DNA from: Dryomyza anilis | Taxonomy: Eukaryota > Arthropoda > Insecta > Diptera > Dryomyzidae | Length of the DNA stretch: 64,000 bases | Direction of reading: 5' to 3' | Assembly (NCBI GenBank): GCA_951804985.1 | Contig: OX638136.1 | Location: forward strand, 7,753,852-7,817,851 | In this document: positions 11,505 to 22,108 of the stretch, in pieces | Layout of the letters: each line of letters begins with the position of its first letter | How positions within the stretch are numbered: position 1 is the stretch's first letter | Translations under genes and position numbers: made by a program | The notes under the pieces: model-generated | What the model was told of the DNA's origin: nothing | What the model saw: the letters and a program-made list of their open reading frames with translations, nothing else | Databases searched by the model: none

Positions 11505-12384
11505 AAACCAGGGAACTGGGTCACAGCACAATGGATATAACCCTGTCTGAGTGCTGTGGCTCTATTTTTTATCCCACATTAAAAAAAAAAAAAAAAAAAA
11601 GTTGGTGCACCGGCTAGGCTCAGGTGGGATGGGTACTTGTCTCCTACGTCTTATTTTTAGACAACGTCACAAAATTTATAAAAACACCTATAAATAGTTA
11701 AACAAACAAAAGAATAAGATTATATGATGAGAATATAACAGAACAGAAAAGATCCGAATAGAACAGTTATTAAAAAAAAATGAAAAAAAAGAAGGATACC
11801 AGCAAGAAGCGCCTCTCTGGTATGGCCATTATCGAATCCCTCCCGACCATGGTTATTTATTAGGCCCTAATTTTAAATAACCCCTATACAACTTACTTCA
11901 CTACATTTTAGTTCGTCTCAGTATACTCCCCCAACCAACTATTAAATAATTAAACCATTATGTTTATCATCACCATATCACGTTGTTTATTTTATGAATT
12001 ATTTAAATGAAATGAATAAAGTTAAGAAGAGCAATTACGTTACTTCAAAATGTTAAAAAAAAATTAAATTCAATCAATAAATGAAAATGGAAAATCTGAA
12101 ATGTGATCATAAAAAATAACAACCAAACCCAATTATTGAAAATTCAATATCTAAATTCAAAAAAAAATCATGAATAAGCCCCCACGTGGTGGTTACCTTG
12201 ACGTGGTGTGGGGGCTTAAGTTCCAATGACTCAATAAGGCTAAGCTGACGGAAACTTTTTTTTTTAAGTTTCTGGTAGGGTCACCCTTGTCAGACTGGCT
12301 TGTGATGAGTAATGAACTAAATACTACCATAGTCTTTTTTATTGGTGGGGTGGCAGACTCTAAAGAAACCCCTATACCACCGCG

Positions 12385-12993
12385 ATGGGTCAACATAAAG
12401 ATTTAACTACTCCAGGTGGTACCCACAGAAGTGGCAATCCACCCGCTTCGGCGGCTGAGGCAAGGATTCTGGAGGCCTCAATCCACGCAACCAACCCTGG
12501 TACGATGAACCTCCCTGCTCCTGTAGCAGGGGGTATATCGTGCCCCTCCATCTCTCAAATTTATGAGACAGCTAGGAATCTAGAGGAGGATAACGACAAC
12601 GCAGAGGTTCCTATTCAAGTAGAGGAAAGTGTCGGTTCGGCTATTCCTACGACTAATCCCACAGCCGTTGCTAAAATCCCCCCCTTGGGCAAATCGCGCT
12701 TCGCTGTTTTCAGCGGAGACGAACCCAAACGCAGGCGAGCAATATGCTGGATACCTGGTCCTATCAGGAAAACAGCGGAAGTGTTTGCCTGCCTACGTGC
12801 TCAGAACCAGGGCATCGAAACGAACGGATGGAAAATCTATAGCCATAAACCAGAGCGAGGTCCGGAGGAGAAGGAGGGCTCAACCCTGGTTGTTGGCTTA
12901 GACCAGAAGTCGTTAGATGTCATGCTATCTAAGTACGACAACCATCTAAACTTATTCTTTGGACGGATCAAATTCCAAATCAATTCCAAATGA
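12385..12993 (+). CDS. LINE copy 2 ORF1, internally deleted (202 codons)
   Basis: Compared with copy 1 the stretch 6755-7529 is missing, joining PTTNP to TAVAKI in frame. The deletion removes the premature stop seen in copy 1, the basic region and the Ser/Ala-rich linker, and the first part of the folded domain. The DUF4780-like C-terminus (residues about 115-202) is kept. The frame is open from ATG 12385 to 12993 and is identical in layout to copy 3. Whether such a short product could bind RNA is unknown. It lies 37 bases upstream of ORF2, the same spacing as in copy 1. Confidence 0.6.
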   Translation: MGQHKDLTTPGGTHRSGNPPASAAEARILEASIHATNPGTMNLPAPVAGGISCPSISQIYETARNLEEDNDNAEVPIQVEESVGSAIPTTNPTAVAKIPPLGKSRFAVFSGDEPKRRRAICWIPGPIRKTAEVFACLRAQNQGIETNGWKIYSHKPERGPEEKEGSTLVVGLDQKSLDVMLSKYDNHLNLFFGRIKFQINSK

Positions 12994-13030
12994 ATAGGCA
13001 TATGATGAGAAACGAGTTAATTATCCTGTC

Positions 13031-14731
13031 ATGATATTTACTCAGATAAATCTGCAACATTCTAAAGCTGCTACCGCTTTACTAGGTAAGCGGCTCCCCA
13101 AGTTGCATACATTACCTCACATCACAGCTATTCAAGAACCATGGGTGTATAACAAACGCATCTGTGGTCTTAGTGAACTACGTGGTGAAACCATACTATA
13201 CGATGAGCAAGCCGCAAGGCCTAGAAGCTGTCTTATAGTATCGAAACACTTTGCTGTCACCAAGTTAACCCAATTCTGTGGGCAAGACCTGGTGGCAGCC
13301 AAAGTGAGCTATGAAAGCGATAGTGGATGGAAACATCTGATTGTCGCCTCAGGCTACTTCCCCTATGTCTCACTACTGCCTCCTCCGCCAAAGGCAATTG
13401 TTGAGCTCATATCGTACTGTGATCTTAAGGAGACCGGCCTTATTCTTTGCTGTGACGCTAATGCTCAACACACTGTGTGGGGCAGCAGTAAATGCAACGC
13501 GCGAGGTACCAGACTCCTTGACTTCATCATGACCTCCAATCTGAACATTCACATCACTGGTAATAAACCCACTTTTGTGACTGCTAGAAGACAGGAAGTG
13601 ATTGACCTTACTTTGTCTAACTGTAGACTGAGAGAGTCAATCTTTAACTGGAAAGTTCTTAAAGAAGATTCTTTATCGGACCACATGTATATCGTGTTTC
13701 ATACTGACCGTGAGGTGTTGCCCTCTATGACGGTAAGAAACCCTAGAAAAACGAACTGGGCACGGTTCAGACATGAACTTGAGAATTCCCTCAATATTCC
13801 TGTCAGAATTCGTACCAAAGAAAGTATTGAGACGTCCGTTCAAGTTATGAACGATGTCATAAATTCTAGTTTTGTACGAACATGTCCGGTACAAAAAACG
13901 TTATATAGACCTCCCGTTCCTTGGTGGAACGCTTGTCTTGAAACCTTGCGCAAGGATTCCAGAAAGCTTCTAAATAGGGCCTTAAGGAGCAACTTAGACT
14001 CTGACTGGTTTCTTTATCGAGCTAAGCAGAAAGAGTATAAGAAACGAATTCGTAAATCGAAAAGTGTTTCCTATAAAGACTTCTGCAGTATCATCGAATC
14101 CTGCAGTGAGACTAGCAGATTGGTCAAGTTTCTTAAAAGAGACCGAACTGCTCGACTGGACTCACTGCGGAGACCTGATGGCTCGTATACTGAGTCTAAT
14201 ACAGAGGCACTCAGTGTCCTAGTTGAGACTCACTTTCCGGGAAATCAAATCCACATAGGGCCACTTTGTAATCCCAGCACTGGGGACTGCAATAACAACT
14301 CTAATGTGACAAAACATGACTGGCAGGTTGCCAGATTGGTTGTGTACGATGAAGCCATCCAATACGCAGTGGCCTCTTTTGATGGCTTCAAGTCACCTGG
14401 ACCGGATGGCATCTACCCAGTCATGCTACAGGAAGGTATAACCCAATTGCTACCATGCCTAAAGAAGATCTTTAGAGCAAGTCTCGCATGGGCATACATT
14501 CCGACATCCTGGCGTTTAGTTAAAGTAGCCTTCATTCCTAAAGTTGGAAGAGAAGACTATTCCATAGCCAAGAGCTTCAGACCCATTAGTATGATGTCCT
14601 TCATACTAAAGTGTCTAGAAAGACTAGTTCATCAAGACAACATGCCTACCAACGTGGAAAATCCTGTGAAACAGCATTGCAACATTTGGTTGGCCGGATC
14701 GAGCATGCTTTTCAGAGGAAGATGTACGTGA
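13031..14731 (+). CDS. LINE copy 2 ORF2 part 1: APE endonuclease and N-terminal RT
   Basis: A 566-codon frame starting at ATG 13031. The endonuclease has N7 (QINLQHS), E36 (IQEPW), the SGYFPY segment, the DANAQHT.WGS motif and SDH, all expected in apurinic-endonuclease-like LINE nucleases, so this domain looks intact. The RT begins with the KSPGPDGI motif and reaches FRPISMMSFILKCLERLV. After this the frame is wrong: about 40 out-of-frame codons follow to the stop. In related LINEs about 15-20 residues join LERLV to the next motif (QHAYQRGKS), so a deletion with frameshift has occurred here. Copies 1 and 3 have the same lesion. Confidence 0.85.
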   Translation: MIFTQINLQHSKAATALLGKRLPKLHTLPHITAIQEPWVYNKRICGLSELRGETILYDEQAARPRSCLIVSKHFAVTKLTQFCGQDLVAAKVSYESDSGWKHLIVASGYFPYVSLLPPPPKAIVELISYCDLKETGLILCCDANAQHTVWGSSKCNARGTRLLDFIMTSNLNIHITGNKPTFVTARRQEVIDLTLSNCRLRESIFNWKVLKEDSLSDHMYIVFHTDREVLPSMTVRNPRKTNWARFRHELENSLNIPVRIRTKESIETSVQVMNDVINSSFVRTCPVQKTLYRPPVPWWNACLETLRKDSRKLLNRALRSNLDSDWFLYRAKQKEYKKRIRKSKSVSYKDFCSIIESCSETSRLVKFLKRDRTARLDSLRRPDGSYTESNTEALSVLVETHFPGNQIHIGPLCNPSTGDCNNNSNVTKHDWQVARLVVYDEAIQYAVASFDGFKSPGPDGIYPVMLQEGITQLLPCLKKIFRASLAWAYIPTSWRLVKVAFIPKVGREDYSIAKSFRPISMMSFILKCLERLVHQDNMPTNVENPVKQHCNIWLAGSSMLFRGRCT

Positions 14732-16626
14732 TGGGCATATTTGTTGACATCGAGGGTGCTTTTGATAATGCGACTTTTGATGGAATGTGTGACGCAGCTA
14801 GAAGGCATGGAATAGATGAAACATTGGTCAAATGGCTAAGGTCAATGCTAATGTTTAGGACCATCACTTCTGAGGCGGAGTGCGGTCAGTATATTATGGC
14901 AGGTTTGAATAGAGGTTGTCCTCAAGGAGGCGTTCTCTCTCCCCTGCTCTGGTGTATGCTGGTTGACTCTCTAGTCAACGATCTCGATGGACCAGGTGTC
15001 TATTCCCAGGCCTATGCAGATGATGTTGCCATTCTTGCCACAGGCTTTTTCCTCAATGAGGTCTGTGTTAAAACACAAAACTCGTTGAACCGAATTGACA
15101 GCTGGTGTACTGCAAACGGACTTTCCGTCAACCCTCACAAAACAGGGATTGTTCTCTTCACTAGGAAAAGAATAATGACAGGATTATCTCTACCAGTACT
15201 TAAGGGTGTCACTATTCCTCTGTCTAACGAAGTAAAATATCTGGGCTTAACTCTAGATAGTAAACTACTTTGGACAAAACATGTTGAAAATAAAATTTCG
15301 CGAGCATTGAATGCCTTCTGGCAATGCAGAGGAATTTTTGGGAAGACATGGGGACTATCGCCGAGCAAAACCTTATGGATTTACACGGCAATGATAAGAC
15401 CGATGATATCATATGCATCGGTAGTCTGGTGGAACAAGCTGTCGCGAAAATGCGTGACAACTAGTCTTGCCAAGATTCAGAGAACTGTGTGTCTGGGTGT
15501 TACGGGTGCCTTTCCCACTACACCTGGTCCAGCACTGAATGCAATCTTAAACCTACCACCACTTGACATCTTCATCAGAGGCGAAGCCATGAAAGGCTGC
15601 TGGAGACTAAAACGAGGTGGTTTCTGGTTTAATGTTCCCTGGAATATCTCTGATATTGCACTAGACACCTGTCTACTGGAGATGCCCTCTGATGCAATGA
15701 TAACAGAAATATTACCAAGACGAAATTTTGAGGTCTGCCAACCTGACATTCAAGACTGGCTAACGCCTGACTGTGAGCCAGGTAGAGGGTCACACCGCAT
15801 TTTCACAGACGGCTCCAGAACCGATCAGGGATCTGGTGCTGGAGTGTTTGTGGAACCGGATGACCGCAGACTTCACTTCGCCTTAGGCGACAATGCCTCG
15901 GTATTTCAAGCCGAAGTCTATGCTATACTTATGGCTATGGACTACATTGCGGATAATAGATGGCAGAACAGGGCTATATCAGTTTGCAGCGATAGTCAGG
16001 CTGCTCTTATGGCTTTGAACAACCAGGTCATCACATCCAAAATTGTACGTCAATGCAGATCACGTCTCAATTGTGTTGGTAAATACAATACACTGAAACT
16101 GATTTGGGTGCCGGGCCATAAAGGAGTTTCGGGCAATGAAACATCTGACGAACTAGCACGTGCTGGATCTGAGGATAATCCATTTGGACCAGAACCTGTG
16201 CTTGGACTACCTGCATCTACGGGGAAATTCGTCATCAGCTCTTGGGTCGCCTCCGCACACAAGAGCAGATGGCTAAATGAGACGAAATGCAGATTCTCCA
16301 AGCTCATGACACCGACGATAACCAAAAGATCGGCCTCGTTTCTACTTTCCTTAAGTCGAAAGGAGTGCAGAAAACTGACGGGACTTCTAACGGGACACAA
16401 CGCATGTGAAAAACACATGAACGCAATCGGCCTGGCAGAAAGCTCCTTATGTTCTGCCTGCTACGAAGAAACTGGCACCACAGAGCACTATCTCTGTGAC
16501 TGTCCAGCATTTTCTAGAATAAGAAGGCAGATCTTTGGCACAGACTTGATGAGAGAGGATCAGCTTCACTCTCTATCACACAATAGCCTTCTTAGATTCA
16601 ATAATGAATCTAAGAAGTATCATTAA
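14611..16626 (+). CDS. LINE copy 2 ORF2 part 2: RT core, RNase H, C-terminal finger
   Basis: This frame overlaps the end of part 1 and carries the RT from QHAYQRGKSCETAL onward. It has no ATG at a sensible position and is a continuation broken by the shared frameshift, not a separate gene. RT motifs are FVDIEGAFD (A), GCPQGGVLSPLLW (B), YADDVAI (C), GLSVNPHKT (D) and VKYLGLTLD (E). RNase H has the catalytic set D (FTDGS), E (QAEVYAI), D (CSDSQAA) and the GHKGVSGNETSDELA end. The C-terminus has a Cys/His finger, CSAC...H...C. Relative to copies 1 and 3 it lacks four codons near 15660 (TPLD region). Confidence 0.85.
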   Translation: MSRKTSSSRQHAYQRGKSCETALQHLVGRIEHAFQRKMYVMGIFVDIEGAFDNATFDGMCDAARRHGIDETLVKWLRSMLMFRTITSEAECGQYIMAGLNRGCPQGGVLSPLLWCMLVDSLVNDLDGPGVYSQAYADDVAILATGFFLNEVCVKTQNSLNRIDSWCTANGLSVNPHKTGIVLFTRKRIMTGLSLPVLKGVTIPLSNEVKYLGLTLDSKLLWTKHVENKISRALNAFWQCRGIFGKTWGLSPSKTLWIYTAMIRPMISYASVVWWNKLSRKCVTTSLAKIQRTVCLGVTGAFPTTPGPALNAILNLPPLDIFIRGEAMKGCWRLKRGGFWFNVPWNISDIALDTCLLEMPSDAMITEILPRRNFEVCQPDIQDWLTPDCEPGRGSHRIFTDGSRTDQGSGAGVFVEPDDRRLHFALGDNASVFQAEVYAILMAMDYIADNRWQNRAISVCSDSQAALMALNNQVITSKIVRQCRSRLNCVGKYNTLKLIWVPGHKGVSGNETSDELARAGSEDNPFGPEPVLGLPASTGKFVISSWVASAHKSRWLNETKCRFSKLMTPTITKRSASFLLSLSRKECRKLTGLLTGHNACEKHMNAIGLAESSLCSACYEETGTTEHYLCDCPAFSRIRRQIFGTDLMREDQLHSLSHNSLLRFNNESKKYH

Positions 16627-19481
16627 AAACCAGGGAACTGGGTCACAGCACAATGGATATAACCCTGTCTGAGTGCTGTGGCTCTATTTTTTATCCCACA
16701 TTAAAAAAAAAAAAAAAAAAAAGTTGGTGCACCGGCTAGGCTCAGGTGGGATGGGTACTTGTCTCCTACGTCTTATTTTTAGACAACGTCACAAAATTTA
16801 TAAAAACACCTATAAATAGTTAAACAAACAAAAGAATAAGATTATATGATGAGAATATAACAGAACAGAAAAGATCAGAATAGAACAGTTATTAAAAAAA
16901 AAAGAAGGATACCAGCAAGAAGCGCCTCCCTGGTATGGCCATTATCGAATCCCTCCCGACCATGGTTATTTATTAGGCCCTAATTTTAAATAACCCCTAT
17001 ACAACTTACTTCACCATTGCTTACATTTTAGTTTGTCTCAGAATACTCTCCCACCCAACTATTAAATAATTAAACCATTATGTTTATCATCACCATATCA
17101 CGTTGTTTATTTTATGAATTATTTAAATGAAATGAATAAAGTTAAGAAGAGCAATTACGTTACTTCAAAAAGTAAAAAAAAATTAAATTCAATCAATAAA
17201 TGAAAATGGAAAATCTCAAATGTGATAATAAAAAATAACAACTAAACCAAATTATTGAAAATTCAATATCTAGATTAAAAAAAAAACATGACTCACCCTT
17301 TTGTGTCAGTTCCGAAGAATTGTGCACAGTTCTCTCGGCTATATGGTGGGTTAGAAAAAAATAATTAAATTTTGGAGAATTACCCCCTTCTGAATTGATT
17401 TACTGAATGAATTGATAGAATTTGTACAGATTTTTAAAGAAAAATATAATTAAAAAATTAATTAAAAACGAAGAAATATGTAACACTTGAACAAATTTCA
17501 AAGTAAAAACAAAAAAAATAAAGTGAACACTCATCAAATGAGCAATCCAGCAACTTCAGAAATCTCTTTATAGCTTTTAAAAAAGCTGGTTAAGAATTAA
17601 AATAATTTTTAAAAAAATCTGTTGGTAAAAAAAATGTTTTGAAAACAATGTTCAAATTCAACATTGGTTTTTTAATACAAAACAAACAAAAAAACAGGAT
17701 ACGTAGAATACTTCGAAATAGTGTGTAGACTTTTGAAAATATTGATGTTTCCCTTCTTCAGCAACCACTGATGTATATCGTATGCAGTTAATTGCAATAA
17801 CGAATTTTTGAGACGAATAAAAATGTGTTCCCAGCTGGAAATAAAATGTATTTTCAGTACTGGGTAACCATTTAATGGTCAAGCTTTCACACAACTCAAC
17901 ACTTCATCACTAACTCACCAATTAAAATTGCTGGGAAATATATACAACGTGTGTACAACGCTCTTAAATATTCCGCCAATTTAAATAAACTTTAAGGAAA
18001 CACAATAAAAAAAATATGTTTGAGGAAACACAAAATAATAACTTTTTTCACAATGTTAACTATCACACTTCAAAATTTCGCTGTATCGAATCGAACTCAA
18101 TTCGCCCTTTTTATACAGTTTCTTCAAAATTGATGCTTATGTGATTTTCATTTAAGAAATGTTCAGTAGAATTGTTTTCAATTCTAAACAGCAAAATAAA
18201 ACAGCGCCTACAAAAAAAAAAATCATATTATTTTAACAAGTGGATTCATATATTACTTGTTATAAAAAAAAAATAGCTTACAAATGATTTTAATAAAATG
18301 ACAAAATGTATAGCCTGCTATAAAAATACCTAAATATATAAATTTCTCTACAGTGGTTTATTTACCTATATACATTGTCTTTCAGATCCAGCTATGAGCA
18401 ATTTGAGAAGACGAAGAACGAAAACCACAAAGCGTCGCGAATAGGAGGCGCATTGTGCGTTTCAAGGAGTAGCAATTGCAACAAGTGCTGCAAATGCGCA
18501 CGCTTTGCAGTGCTGTAGCAGAACAAAAGACAATTTTTAACGAGGTTTAGCTCAGATACGGACGGTTTCACGGTAGTGTAATAATAACCATAATATAGAC
18601 CAGATGGAATTTGAGAAGACAAACTCATTGTTTATCATATAATATATAAAATATATATGTAATATGTAAAATAATTAATAACAATTAAAATAATATATGT
18701 ATAATTTTAATTGTTTTTAATTATTTTACAACATAACATTAGAACTGTTTTGTACAAAATTATTCAATTAGTTAATGCGACATAATTTATATTATTATTG
18801 TTTGTCATATTTTTAAAGATGCTGTTATAAAATTATATAAATTAATGAAAAATGTGAAGGAAAAGTCTATTAAATTACTGTATAACATTTTCTAAGCATT
18901 ATTTAGGCAGTTGGCCTAAATAAAAATTACAATGGAAATATGTTTACGAAGTAGGCCGAGTTAAGAATCATCATTGTTATTTTTAACAATTCGATTGTTA
19001 ATATAGTCTTCATTACCAATAACAATTTAACATTTGAAACAAGTCATAATTAAATGAAGTGCGTTAAAAAATAACTTCGAAAAATTATCAATTTCAATTG
19101 TGGGTAACAACAATAAATTAACAATAGATTATTGTCAACGCCATTTTGACCAATATGAGTGTTAATTTATTGTTAGAATTAACAATTTATTTCTGAGAGT
19201 GTAGTATATATAGAAAAAAGTTTCTAATTTTAGTTTGGGCAATACTCTTGATAACCATATATCGCTTTATTATTTTCTTATTTCTATAGATCCAAAAATT
19301 TTAAAAAAATCCTCCAAAAGTAGTCTATAAAATAAAAAAAAAGAAAAAATGTGTATATTAAAATTAGTTTTCGTGATACTATTAAATCAACAGTACATAC
19401 ATTTTATTGTAATTTTGATTTAACAATGCATCGAGTTATTCTAACCAATTTAAATGTAATGTAATGTAAATGTAATGTACA

Positions 19482-19900
19482 AGTCGATGACGACAATGAC
19501 ATACTTATTACCCGCATCACTGATTGGAAACGGCCCGGCGACATCCATGACAGTACGCTCGAATGGTGTTCCCACGTTGTACTGATGCATCCTGCCGCGA
19601 CTTCTGACTGTTGGTACTTTTGCTGGTACACATTGCGGGCAACTGCGAATCCAATCGGCGACTGACTCTTGGCATCCAATCCAATAAAAACGTTTCTTTA
19701 CCTTCTCGACCGTTTTATTAATGCCCAAATGACCACCACTAGATCCACCATGGTATTCCGCTAATATTTCTTTTAATTTGACTTGGGAACAACAATCAAA
19801 CTTCGAGCGGATGTGCCACCTTCTTTTTCCCATACACGATATAAGCAACCATCTTGTAGCTTTAAGCTCTGCCACTGTGCCCAGTAGGCTTTAGTTATTG
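19482..19900 (-). pseudogene. Gypsy-a integrase, N-terminal fragment
   Basis: The HHCC zinc-binding domain (H..GGH...CPQC) and the first catalytic Asp (TVMDVAGPF) are present. After VIVVID the element ends at the deletion joint and the frame reads into unit sequence. The rest of the catalytic core is missing. Confidence 0.85.
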
Positions 19901-19953
19901 GACTGTCGGCAGCTATATCTTCCCACGATGGTTTTTTTGCTGTTCCTTGAACA

Positions 19954-21290
19954 TCATGATTTTTGTGAGGTCGGGATCACTCTTTTGATCAATTTGAATT
20001 TGTTCCGGAGTCCATTTTCATCGGGCAAAACATTTAGCAAACGAATGTCAATTATGTTTTCTTTTCTTTCCGCTCTTGAACAATGTCTGCATTCTAGTTT
20101 ACATGGGCGTCGTGACAGAGCATCTGCATTTCCATGATTTCCTCCTTTACGATGTTCGATTGAGAAATCGTAACTCTGTAATCGTTCTATCCTACGCGCA
20201 ATTTGGCCTTTCGGATCTTTGAACTGAAGTAACCGTCGTAGTGCTGCGTGATCGGTTCTCAAGTGAAATTGTTGTCCGTACAGATACTTATGGAAAATTT
20301 TCACACTTTCAATTACAGCAAGAAGCTCCCTCCTGGTGACACAGTAATTTCGCTCGGGCTTGGACAATGTTTTACTGTAGTATGCGATCACTTTTTCTTG
20401 CCCATTGATCACTTGAGAGAGAACTCCGCCTATTCCGTATCCACTTGCATCCGTATCAAGTATACATGTCTCACCTGGTATTGGATACGCAAGAATTGGA
20501 GCCGAGCACAATAGATCTTTTAATTTCAAAAATGCCCTTTCTTGATCATCGCTCCATTGAAATGCGCGGTTCTTTCTTGTCAACTCATGAAGACTGCTAG
20601 CAACATTGGCAAAACCTGGAACCAATCACCTGTAGTATGTACATAGCCCCAAGAAACTTCGTAGGTCATGTAGATTTTTCGGTCTGGGCCACTCCTTTAC
20701 TGCAACTATTTTATCTTCATCGGTATGCACTACTTCCGTTGTAACTCGATGACCCAGATACTTGACTTCTTTCTTTAAAAGTAAGCATTTCTTTGGGCTA
20801 AGTTGTAGACCCGCATTTTTCAATCGAAGGAATACTTCCTCTAGATTTCTTAGATGTTCGTTGAAATCCTTCCAAATAACAATGATGTCATCAAGGTATA
20901 CTAGGCATAGTCCAAATGGCATTACTAAAAATTGCCATGGTCCATCTTCAGTACTAAATGCGGTCGTCTCTCAATCTTTTTTATCGATTTCTACGTGCCA
21001 GTAACCGCTTTGCTAGTCCAACGTTGAAAACCACTTAGCATTAGATAGTGTATCCAATGTGTCATCGATTCTGGGCAGTAGATAACTAACTTTCTTGGTG
21101 ACATCATTAAGTTTTCGGTAATCAACGCAGAACCATACTTCTTTTTCACCAATACTACTGGTGAACTCCATGGACTCGCAGATGGTTCAAATGTGATACT
21201 TCGTCTCTTTTTGCAAATGGTACCCTTCTTGGTGCTTGACGAATTGGGTTAGAATCAACAGGGTCAATTCGATGTTTTACAATGGCAGTT
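19954..21290 (-). pseudogene. Gypsy-a reverse transcriptase and RNase H, broken
   Basis: Reading leftward, the RT fingers region is decayed (about 20925-21290, with stops). The palm (20626-20922) has the catalytic VYLDDIIV motif and the KYLGH segment. A stop separates this from RNase H (19954-20625), which has D (LDTDASGYGIGGV), E (RRELLAVI) and D (RTDHAALRRLL), all catalytic residues expected. The following linker has a chromatin-like Cys/His cluster (CKLECRHC). Frame breaks make it inactive. Gypsy-b has the same region with a different deletion. Confidence 0.85.
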
Positions 21291-21317
21291 TTGCCGTTTG
21301 TCTTCAATAACCCACAA

Positions 21318-21731
21318 CTAGCTTATCCCACAATCTCCATTTAATTTCACCCAAACAATTGCTTCTGAATTAGGTGGTATTTTTCTATTTTTATAAGCAA
21401 TAACTTGTTTCATTTCCGGGCTCTGGTCACAACCAATATTTAGTTGGATCTCCGTGTTGGCATAATTCAAAATTTTTGTTGTTAAATCAAGTGTGAAACC
21501 GGTCTTTATCATGGAGTCCATGCCAAGTATTATTTCGTCTACTATTTCTGTCACAATAAAATCATGCTTAACTGTCGTAGTACCAATCGTTATTTTCTTG
21601 GTAATCTTTCCTCTGATAGGGGCCTCTTCACCTGTAGCTGTTTGTAATCTTATTCCGACAAGTGGCTCTACTTTATCCTTAACAAGCAGTTGTGGAGCTG
21701 TTGAGCTTGAATGGCATGCTACCATCAACAT
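21318..21731 (-). pseudogene. Gypsy-a aspartic protease remnant
   Basis: The frame matches the C-terminal part of a retropepsin: LVGIRLQTATGEEAPIRGK (strand and flap region) and the conserved IILGMDSM segment near residue 70. The catalytic Asp-Ser/Thr-Gly triad, which should precede it, is absent, being displaced by the insert on its right. The fold assignment rests on the ILGMD motif and the position between gag and RT. Confidence 0.65.
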
Positions 21732-21734
21732 GTT

Positions 21735-22108
21735 TAGTGAGCGGTCGCCATTTTTTCCAGCATAAAATTTTTACGCTACATTTACGCTGCATTTGTTCTC
21801 GATGACATTTTAACTCAAATTTTTATAAACAAAAATGGAATTTAGATTGGAAATATGTTTTTAATCAATTAAAGAGTTGTATGTAACTTTAATAAAAAAT
21901 ATTAATAACAAATTAATTTGTAAATTGACAGCTGAGATAGCGGTGCATTCAGTAACAGTAAGCGATTAGTTACTGAGCAGTTTCGCCACTGCTGAGGTTG
22001 TTGAATGCAGCCAATGAGTTCTTCGACAGTTAAGCTATTTGGCTTTCGAGCAATTTGTGAAATGGAGATTCTGGGGCAATCGGTTATGGGAGTCAGAACT
22101 GACTCGTT
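21735..22108 (-). other. Non-coding insert between gag and protease
   Basis: About 330 bp of AT-rich sequence separates the end of gag from the protease remnant. No frame continues through it. It contains a short inverted repeat (cagtaac...gttactg near 21953-21978). The same insert is present in gypsy-b (about 37595-37937), so it predates their separation. Gypsy-c does not show it. It probably replaced the protease N-terminus, since no D-T/S-G catalytic motif precedes the HSSSTAPQ segment in either copy. Confidence 0.55.

Larger units (their letters stand above)
6271..11600 (+). mobile_element. LINE copy 1, LOA-like non-LTR retrotransposon
   Basis: A full-length but inactive LINE of about 5.33 kb, from the 5' hairpin (cccccacgtggtgg) to a 20-A tail. 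It is flanked by a 9-bp target duplication, gttggtgca at 6262-6270 and 11601-11609; the empty site is visible in U1 near 2228. ORF1 has a DUF4780-like domain. ORF2 has an APE-type endonuclease, reverse transcriptase, RNase H and a C-terminal Cys/His motif. That order, with RNase H, fits the LOA or a related clade; clade placement is an inference. A conserved stem (cacagcac / gtgctgtg, 11522-11529 and 11551-11558) lies just before the tail. Confidence 0.9.
12178..16722 (+). mobile_element. LINE copy 2, chimeric between two insertion sites
   Basis: A 4.5-kb copy with an internal ORF1 deletion. Its 5' flank (aaaaaaatcatgaataag) is that of copy 3, while its 3' flank after the 20-A tail (gttggtgcaccggctagg) is that of copy 1. 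It therefore has no target duplication and is best explained by crossing-over between a LINE at each site. Its 5' end can form a 10-bp stem, AAGCCCCCAC (12176-12185) with GTGGGGGCTT (12208-12217). Its coding sequence is the best preserved in the window. Confidence 0.85.
4509..18999. repeat. Tandem unit U2, expanded by two LINE copies
   Basis: Unit U2 follows U1 directly. Compared with U1 it lacks about 430 bp after position 4915, where sequence matching U1 near 410 jumps to U1 near 830. LINE copy 1 sits at 6271-11600. After it comes about 577 bp of unit sequence (11601-12177) of the U3 type, recognisable by cttcactacattttagttcg instead of the U1 version. LINE copy 2 follows, and from 16723 the unit restarts at the same point (gttggtgcaccggctagg) with U1-type sequence up to 18999. 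The extra 5.1 kb therefore comes from a crossover, not a simple insertion. Confidence 0.85.

Noticed and set aside
14600..14740. Programmed frameshift joining the two ORF2 parts
   Set aside because: No slippery heptamer and pseudoknot is evident, and about 15-20 conserved residues are missing at the joint, so a deletion is the simpler reading.
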